This document shows positions 53,347 to 60,000 of a stretch of DNA of 60,000 nucleotides, piece after piece. The position numbers were made by a program, and so were the translations under genes. Below the pieces are notes generated by a model. That model made no database searches, was not told the DNA's origin, and was given only the letters and a program-made list of their open reading frames with translations. Where the stretch lies: assembly GCA_030704615.1 (NCBI GenBank), contig CM060731.1:76800756-76860755 (forward strand), read 5' to 3'. Position 1 is the stretch's first letter, and each line of letters starts with the position of its first letter. This DNA comes from Takakia lepidozioides. Lineage: Eukaryota; Streptophyta; Takakiopsida; Takakiales; Takakiaceae.

Positions 53347-55105
53347 TTAAGGAGTGGAGGGAAGTCCAGCTCCTAGGGGGATGCATAGTACATTATATCC
53401 GAGTGCCCACACATAGTTCCACCGAATTTGACGGAAGGTCTTTCGTGAAAGATCAATGGCAGTGATGACATCCTCCAAGTTACTCCTCATGAGAACAATG
53501 TCAGCTGCTTCAATTGCAATGTCAGTCCCTCCACCTATGGCCATGCCTACATCTGCTGCCACCAGGGCTGGTGAAACATTGATGCCATCACCAACCATTG
53601 CTACAGTTGACCCATCCATCTGCACATTTGAAATTGAAGGCAAGATGAAAGCTGGATTTTTGAAAACTCAGCCATGATGTCAGCTTGCACACAGCAGGCA
53701 AAGATAATTAAAACAGCAAGGGTACTTTAAAAATTACTCAGTGTTTGACGAATGCTCCTCACCAACATTGCATAGATGATATTAGATTAGCGTAATTAAT
53801 TTTGAAATCTCCATATCTGAGAACCCAATGACTGATGCATTCATAACTTGACTCACAAAAGAGAAATCAATCTACCTTCCCCTCTTGCGTTTGAGTGTAA
53901 CTGTCAACCTGCTCACCTTTGTCTCTCGAAATGCAATGGTGAATCAAAGCAACCAAGTATGTACTAACCACATTGAGGAAACCCAGTTATGTCTACTGAT
54001 GAGGACAGCTAACCTGCAACTCTTTTACAATGTCGGCTTTGCCACTGGGTTGTGTTTCCGCATGGATAGTTTCAATGCCCACTTCTCTTGCAATGGCGTT
54101 GGCAGTCCCCCAGTTATCTCCTGTCACCATGATGCTTCTTATGCCCATGGACCTTAATACAGAGATTACAGCAGCTGCTTCAGGTTTTACAGGATCAGCA
54201 ATAGCAATTGCTCCAATCAGTTCCTTGCCAATTGCAACCAAGACGCCTGTTCTTGCGAGAGCTCAGTTTCTTGCAAGATATCACAGGCATCTACTGAGAT
54301 CGCAATGCCAGACTCTGTCATAAGTGTTCGGTTACCAACTAGCACCTCTTTCCCCCCAACCACGCTGCGCACACCTTGTCCAGGAACTGCCTGAAAGTCA
54401 TGGGGTCCCTGCAGCCCGCTTTCTTTGGATCCTTGGTCACTGTGCATACTCTTTGCATACTCCATGACTGCTTTGGCCAAAGGATGCTCACTGTTGGCCT
54501 GCATCAATCCAAAGACCCTCAGTTACATTCAGCACCCTCAATGAGGCAAACTTGTCATCAAGTGGGCTCTTAGATGCCCTGTCTAGTGTAGGAAAAATAT
54601 ATACTCTCTCTCTCTTCTGTACCTGCCCCTCCTACACTGATTCAGAACAGCTACAGGTTTCCAGGTTCTAGGCTTCAATGGTTAGAGTTCTCTTGCGACT
54701 GATTCCCAGCTTAGCGAAAACTGGCGGCACTCGAGACCAATCAGGGTTCAGTTTGAAGTTGACACCATGAAGAAACTACTTAATGAGCACATAAACGCTC
54801 TGTGGACACTTAGAGCGTCCGGATTAGGTTGAAGTTGACACCAAATAAAAGTACTAAAGGTTAAGGCGCTTAACCCTGCTTAACTGCTCCATATTGAACT
54901 TGCACGTGTGATCTCAATTCTAAACACAGAGCCCAACGATTGCACGGAAGTTTAGTCAGCTTGAAAAGGTTATGAACTAGACCTCAGCAGCGGCAACTGT
55001 CTCATAGAAGACTTGGAGAGCCATGTTCTTGAATAGCTTGGTGCCCACCACAATGGGCTTTCCAACAGTCAGAGTTCCTGTCTTGTCAAACACCATAGTT
55101 TTCAC
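53347..55105 (-). pseudogene. Copper-type P1B-ATPase, C-terminal half only (damaged)
   Basis: Exons on the minus strand are 55105-54983, 54498-54014 and 53619 to about 53347, with matching splice signals. Exon 1 carries the phosphorylation motif VFDKTGTLTVGKPIVVG. Exon 2 has NSEHPLAKAVMEYAK, VPGQGVRSVVGGKEVLVGN, a frame change near 54260, then VAIGKELIGAIAIADPVK, VTGDNWGTANAIAREVGIE and GKADIVKELQ. Exon 3 has VAMVGDGINVSPALVAADVGMAIG and SNLEDVITAIDLSRKTF, and stops at GYNVLCIPLGAG. These match plant HMA5/RAN1-type Cu+ pumps. In the hinge motif GDGINDSP the second Asp is Val. The metal-binding domains, the CPC helix and the final helices are absent. A LINE lies directly upstream. It is a pseudogene or a recent fragment. 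Confidence 0.85.
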
Positions 55106-55335
55106 CTGCATGTTTGCAGTTCAGCGGGACAGAATGATCAGCTATCAGCAAAGGGTTGTCTAAGCCTTTCGGTGAGCAGATGTCAGGCCTGTGGCATTAA
55201 TAATGGAAGAGGGGAGGGATAACAAAGCAGAGGAGAGGGATGGACAAAGGGAGCAAGAGAGTGGTGAAGGGGTGGTGGGTACTCATAAGACGTTTACCTT
55301 GTGGCCACTGACCCCACGCCCAGTTTGGGTGGAAC
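55106..55335. other. Intron-like flank between the ATPase exon and the LINE tails
   Basis: A/G-rich sequence with no exon recognised. The expected upstream ATPase exon with the CPC motif is not here. Confidence 0.45.
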
Positions 55336-55375
55336 ATGAAATGAAATGAAATGGTACTTTATAGACATGGAACAT
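55336..55375 (-). mobile_element. Minimal LINE 3' tail scrap
   Basis: ATGAAATGAAATGAAATGGTACTTTATA on the plus strand equals the LINE tail plus about 13 bases of 3' UTR in reverse. GGAACATG occurs on both sides (about 55331 and 55369), like a short target-site duplication. It is independent of the larger LINE copy just beyond. Confidence 0.6.
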
Positions 55376-55382
55376 GGGAAGA

Positions 55383-57262
55383 GAAATGAAATGAAATGGT
55401 GCTTTATAACGTCCGCGGAAAGCTCGTAGAGCTTATGGGACAAAATGGAAGAAAACATGAGAGAGGAACAAATCCAGAAACCACAATTAATGTTCTAGCG
55501 ATTGTCTAAGGGTGAAGGCCTCGTGTAGGTAGGCTGCCAAGCATTTTTGATCCTCATAGTGAAAGACATCAGTGAGAGTTTGGGTTCCACTGAATAAACA
55601 GTGGAATCTCCCACGGATCTCGTAGTATAGAGGGCAGTAGAAGAAGAAGTGTTCTTCAGTTTCAATTTCCTTGCTGCGCCCTATGCAAGCTGGACATAGG
55701 CGGTCCTCCCGTTGCAGGTTTTACCATCTGCCAGTCTCTATCCGTAGGTTGTGGGAACCCACCCTGAACCGCCCCAATGCCCTCAAGAGGGAAGGAGATA
55801 AGGGTGCTGAAAGGTAATTTGGTCTCAAGATTCTATCATCGCGGAGCACCAAGAATGTCTCTCGATAGAAGTGGAGCTTTGTCATGAGATTGGGTAGCAT
55901 CCAAGTTCTCTTGACATGTAATTCCATAAGCTCTCTCCGAATGAGTCTGTTGCGGTCATGTCTGGATGTGATGTCCACCTCATCTGGGTTCATTGGTAAT
56001 AGGAAAGCAGTAGAAAGTCCGTTACGTTGAAATAAACTGTCCACTCGAGCATACCAGGAGTTCCTGAAACCTGCAGCTTTGAGCCTCATAGATGTTGTGA
56101 GGGCCCTAGCCACTAGCCCTTTGGGTGGAAGGGCCTGCAATCTATGGAGAAAGATTGTAAGCCTGAAGAGGGCCTCGGATTGCAATGGTACACATGCGAA
56201 CTCTGCACCTAGGATCTGAGATGGAGTTGTGCTCCTGGCGCCAAGCATTGCTTGGAGAAAAGATGACTGTAATGGTTCCAAATTCTTTCCCACCAGGAGA
56301 CAGGGACACCAGGTGCCCAGAACTCACAACCATAGATGGTAGCAGGGCTGACGACGGTGTCAAACAGCCACTTTTTGGTCGGGGGATGCCGCAGATGTAT
56401 TTGCTTGCATTTGGCCTGAAGGCGGACGGAGGCCGCCTTACCTTTAGTCAACCTGTCCAAGGCAGTGGCTGCAAAGTGAAACTTGGGGGAGTGGATAACC
56501 AGACCTAGGTACCGGTATGATTTCACAATCTCAATTTCCTGCTGGTTGAAGATGAATCTACGATCAGCCTGGCCATTGAAGACCATGATCTTGGTCTTGC
56601 TAAGATTGACCTGCATCCCATAGTCTTTGCAGAACTGTTCCAAAATTTTGAGATGGTGTTGCAGAAAGACCGGGGATTGTGCCAAAAGGGCAACATCATC
56701 AGCATAGAGGAGATCTGATTGGGTTGGTCCCCCATCCAATGGGACCCCAACCCCATGGTTTTTTGATATGTAATTCTCCAAGGCGTCAATGTAGATCCCG
56801 AACAGGGTAGGTGAAAGGGGGCAGCCCTGTTTGACTCCAATGTTGCTGTGGATCTCGGCTGAGAATTCACCAGCGACGTTGACCATGCCAGTGACAATCT
56901 CATACATAGAAGAGATGGCACAAAGGATGTCTGGAGGGACTTCCACTCTATGGAGCCGTTGGAAGAGAAGGTCCCGAGGAACTGAATCAAAGGCTTTGTG
57001 AAAGTCCACGAAGCAAACATAGACCATTCTTTTGTCATAGCGTGCACTTTCCACCATAACTTGAAGAGTGAAGATGTGGTCAATAGTGGATCGGTTTCGA
57101 CGGAAACCAGCCTGTCCCTCAGCACGAATGCGAGAGTGCTCAGCCCAATCATCCAGTTCCATGGCCACTACTGCCCCAAACAGTTTAGCAAGTAATGAGG
57201 ACACCATGATAGTACGATAGTTTGTCGGTGCGAGCCTGTCACCACTCTTAAAAAGTGGGTGG
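55383..57262 (-). mobile_element. 5'-truncated LINE (copy C)
   Basis: Minus-strand copy of the same family as copy B. It starts inside RT (HPLFKSGDRLAPTNYR at about 57260) and runs to the ATTTC-type tail at 55383-55397. By eye the identity to copy B is very high. RT is complete from motif 1 onward, with CFVDFHKAFDSVP, GVKQGCPLSPTLFGIYID and YADDVALLA. Lesions: a one-base deletion in an A run near 56290 and a GAA-to-TAA change at 55719-55721. It lies just upstream of the ATPase phosphorylation-motif exon. Confidence 0.92.
55487..57262 (-). pseudogene. LINE ORF2 fragment, reverse transcriptase and C-terminus (copy C)
   Basis: The frame is open from the truncation point to about 56290, then continues in another frame to the stop at 55487, with one nonsense codon after IETGRW. 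At the place where copy B has a 5-base deletion, copy C reads QADRRFIFNQQEIEIV and keeps frame. The C-terminal CPACIGRSKEIETEEHFFFY motif follows. The open frame seen up to 57384 extends into non-LINE flank. Confidence 0.85.
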
Positions 57263-58797
57263 CGCGGCATTGAAGGGTAGTGCGGGGATGGAAGAAGCAC
57301 TTGCTTGAGGCTCTCGCTTGGAGACCCAGGGGAGGAGGAGGGGTCCCTCTTTAAGATTGCCATGTCGATAATTCGTGACGCCATCTGAAAAAATTGAGTG
57401 CTTCAAACCAATAAGCAAAACCAGGTCGTAATTTCTGCTAAGCTCTCCACCCAACCATAGAAGCACACAGCAAGAACAATTGATCTGTGGCTTCACCCCC
57501 AAGCTTCTTATAATGTTCTAGCTAAAAGCAATCACTAAAGACTTGCCTTTTAGACCTACTTTTACTATATATGTTAGTAGTCCCATAATGGACTAGCTTT
57601 ACTTTAAGACAAAAGCCTCTCTAAATAGAGAGCTACTTAATATCTCTAATTTTATCTACAAGTCAAGTTGTAGATTCGTTGAATATGGAGCTGTTTTCCA
57701 ACACCCTCTCTCAGCGAGATAATCATGTAATCTCAACCTTCCAATGTCTTTGGAGAAATAACACCAAGTACAAGGTGTGTTTTTTCCACTTGATGTGCTT
57801 AGGCTTTGGTGAGTGTTTTTTCCCTCCTCGCTGCCGTTCCAATTTCAACTTCAATTACTCACACTAGGTTGTATTGGTTCTTCCAAGAAAATTTGCCTCC
57901 CACGTTTCCCCCTCTCAATTCTTCCCTACACAAATCAAATCCACTCATTGTCACACTCACACTCCCTGAAAAAATCGGACTGAATTCTAAATTCTTCAAT
58001 CCTCCAAAAACAAAACCCACCTGCACTCATCTCCTCCCTTTCAAACCTGTCCACTCACCACCTCCTCTTCAACCTTTCCACCCCCTATCCTTCTCTTTTT
58101 CTGGAAACAAGGAACTCAAAAGGAAGCCCTAGAAATTGCATAATAAAAGGGAGAGTACACAACCTAACAAGGGCCGTAAAGGCGAGCGCATAGGGAACTA
58201 CAGATGACCAGAAACAAGAGAGAAGGCCGAGCACCTAAATAAACAGAAAGAAAGACGAGGAGGGCCAAGAGGGCAAAACACAGAGGAAAAAAGAAGTAGA
58301 AAAACACAGAAAGGAGTTGGCAAGCTAATGGCCAATGCAGCTGAAAGGGGCCTTGATCCTAAGGTTTGTACACTTGCAATGGCGTCTTAGGCACCTTAGG
58401 ATCTTCACTATCTAGAGATGAGTGCCCAATTGTTGTGGAGTGAGTCATTCCACTGGATGCACATATATATGTATGTATATATATTTATAGCAAACATTAC
58501 TACGAATACAAGCTGAGAAGGGACATTCAAGAAGCTTAACACGATCCTAGGAACATAGTCTCGAATCTTCCCGTGCATTGCACAAGCATGTGGACATCAG
58601 GAAGAACACAGAAACGAAATCTGTTAAACACCTGGCTTATTGCGCATCAAAATTATAGGCACGTTGAATTCCCTGCAAAGACCACTTGAGTTGAAATACA
58701 GTAATTTAAAGGTAAGCTTCTTGTAGTGTAAGAGCAGCAGGTTGGTCTACGGTTTAAACCAGAGCGACAACTATACCTCGGCCATGCTGCGGATCCC
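57263..58797. other. Sparse region right of LINE copy C
   Basis: A/T-rich with a pyrimidine-rich block at about 57880-58100. A TATATATGTATGTATATATAT run occurs near 58466. Frames of 60-108 codons have no domain. No gene called. Confidence 0.45.
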
Positions 58798-58962
58798 CTA
58801 TCTGGAGCTCCTTCTCACACTTCCTTGCACGCTCAGAAATAGCTGCCCCGAGCGTCTCCCAAGAAAAAGTGAAGAACTGCAAGGTGTAAAGGTGTAAGCC
58901 TGCCAAGGAAGTGCCAAGGAAGTGGCAGCAGCTCCAGCCATCACTGCGGCAATAGAGGCCAT
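58798..58962 (-). CDS. Possible first exon of a plastid-targeted protein
   Basis: On the minus strand ACC-ATGG gives MASIAAVMAGAAATSLALPW, then CSSSLFLGRRSG and VQGSVRRSSR. This is an Ala/Ser/Arg-rich, acid-free stretch typical of a chloroplast transit peptide. A stop follows at 58798, so a splice donor before it would be required (for example AGGAA then GTGTGA, near 58822). An overlapping frame (ETLGAAISERARKCEKELQ, then a donor GAG/GTATAG near 58776) is an alternative exon reading. Neither is proven and the product is not identified. Confidence 0.28.
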   Translation of the reverse strand: MASIAAVMAGAAATSLALPWQAYTFTPCSSSLFLGRRSGQLFLSVQGSVRRSSR

Positions 58963-60000
58963 GGTTGCAAAGGTCTGATCGAAGGAGCGGATCAACAAAC
59001 CCCCAAGCCCGCAACAGCTTCGTGTACACAATAATCGGCGGTGCGTAGCGTGGAGAAGTGAGAGAAAGAATGCAGCGCATTCTCCTGATATTCGCCAAAC
59101 CGCCCCCCTGTACCGTGCACTTTTCCATCTTTACTGCTCGGGGAAAGAAGCTTGCTTGTGGGCAAACCAACCACGTGTCGGAGGGAATTCCCTACTCTAA
59201 GGGAATTTCTCTGGGCATTTGTTGGGACTTCAGACCTCCTTTCTAGTCTTTCCTTTCCCATCTCCTTCGCATCAATGACTAAACAAGACTGGAATGTGAT
59301 TCCATTGCTGCACGATCACATAGAAAGATCCCTTGAGATCCCTTGCACCATTCAAATGAGCATATGAACCAAAACCGGAAGTGGGCCATGGTGAACAGAC
59401 CATTGCTCAAGAGCTCTCAACCCTATGCCTCATGAATGCTTTATGCTTCTGTGGAACAAAGTCCATGAGATCCGGACTCATGAGCATCATTACGTTCTCT
59501 TAAAACTGCTCAAAACAAGTGATGTATCTCGCAAACTTATTTGTTTCTTCAGTTGAAACGAGATTTCTCTAAAAGTCTCGAGCTCCTCAAATGGTACTAT
59601 CTGAGGCCCAAATGGTAGTAAAAAGAGAGACATCTAAACACAAGATTCTAGTGTTGTGCAAAGGCTCCATTTGTGGAAAGTGCCCGTGCTATTTGAAGGA
59701 TCCAGCACATTGCGCCCACTATCTCCAATGCGTGGTCATTCAAATGATTTCACATGAGTTGGAAGGTTGATCTTCTTGGGGAAAAGAAGTCTGAAATGAA
59801 GAAGTTCAGGTGGCACACCTGGTAGTAGCGAGGGAACTCTTCGTGCTGGTCCGGTGAGGAACAACGAACTTTTGACATCTTTGGTTGTGACTTCTAGCTT
59901 CGCATTGGCAGATTTGGGGATACTTCAGTAGAGTACTGCACGTGCAGCCTTACAATCACAATCTATCGCCCTTCAAAGTAAAAGGCGCATTCCATTGGGT
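58963..60000. other. Right end of the window, nothing identified
   Basis: No recognisable gene, repeat family or RNA. The frames in 58992-59367 overlap one another on both strands and have no motif. Confidence 0.45.

Noticed and set aside
57806-58132. 108-codon plus-strand frame rich in Pro/Leu/Phe
   Set aside because: Composition follows a pyrimidine-rich tract; no domain and no splice or homology support.

Overview
This window looks like nuclear DNA from a land plant. The evidence is spliceosomal introns, a plastid-type uroporphyrinogen decarboxylase with a transit-peptide-like N-terminus, a plant kinesin-12 N-terminus, a B3 domain, an F-box gene, and two intact PPR-DYW organelle RNA-editing factors. 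A seed-free plant (fern or lycophyte, less likely a bryophyte) is the best guess. The reasons are large, closely related DYW proteins with decayed copies nearby, two chromodomain gypsy elements, a LINE with an ATTTC-repeat tail and a Crypton-like recombinase. No species call is possible from sequence alone.

0-10 kb: first exon of a kinesin-12-like gene (minus strand, running off the left edge), a quiet spacer with short duplications, then a pair of small basic two-exon paralogues of unknown family (5.8-6.7 and 9.3-10.1 kb, plus strand). Between the paralogues lie a 139-bp tandem duplication and a mini B3-domain gene. 11-21.6 kb: PPR-DYW gene 1 (plus), a seven-exon uroporphyrinogen decarboxylase gene (plus), and PPR-DYW gene 2 (minus). 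The two PPR genes form an imperfect inverted repeat around the haem/chlorophyll biosynthesis gene.

21.6-35.3 kb is a PPR graveyard. The 5' flank of PPR gene 2 carries a plus-strand relic of another DYW tail and a 3'-end LINE scrap. Next come a frameshifted F-box gene and a second, split copy of the PPR 5' region. That copy was broken by a nearly full-length LINE (25.5-30.1 kb) and, about 40 bp further on, by a Crypton-like tyrosine-recombinase element (30.2-33.9 kb). 35.3-50.1 kb: a 67-bp-period minisatellite, then a minus-strand chromodomain gypsy element (36.4-49.8 kb) into which a younger plus-strand chromodomain gypsy element (37.4-44.4 kb) inserted. 50.1-52.4 kb: a third, shorter copy of the F-box/PPR-5'-flank block.

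53.3-57.3 kb: the C-terminal half of a copper-type P1B-ATPase gene (minus), with a frameshift and a substituted hinge aspartate, followed by a 5'-truncated LINE copy. 57.3-60 kb is sparse, with one possible plastid-targeted first exon. The genes that look functional are the kinesin, the two small paralogues, the B3 gene, both PPR genes and the decarboxylase. Most of the rest is mobile DNA or decaying duplicate. Comparing duplicates with each other dates several insertions and repeatedly shows complementary lesions in sister copies.
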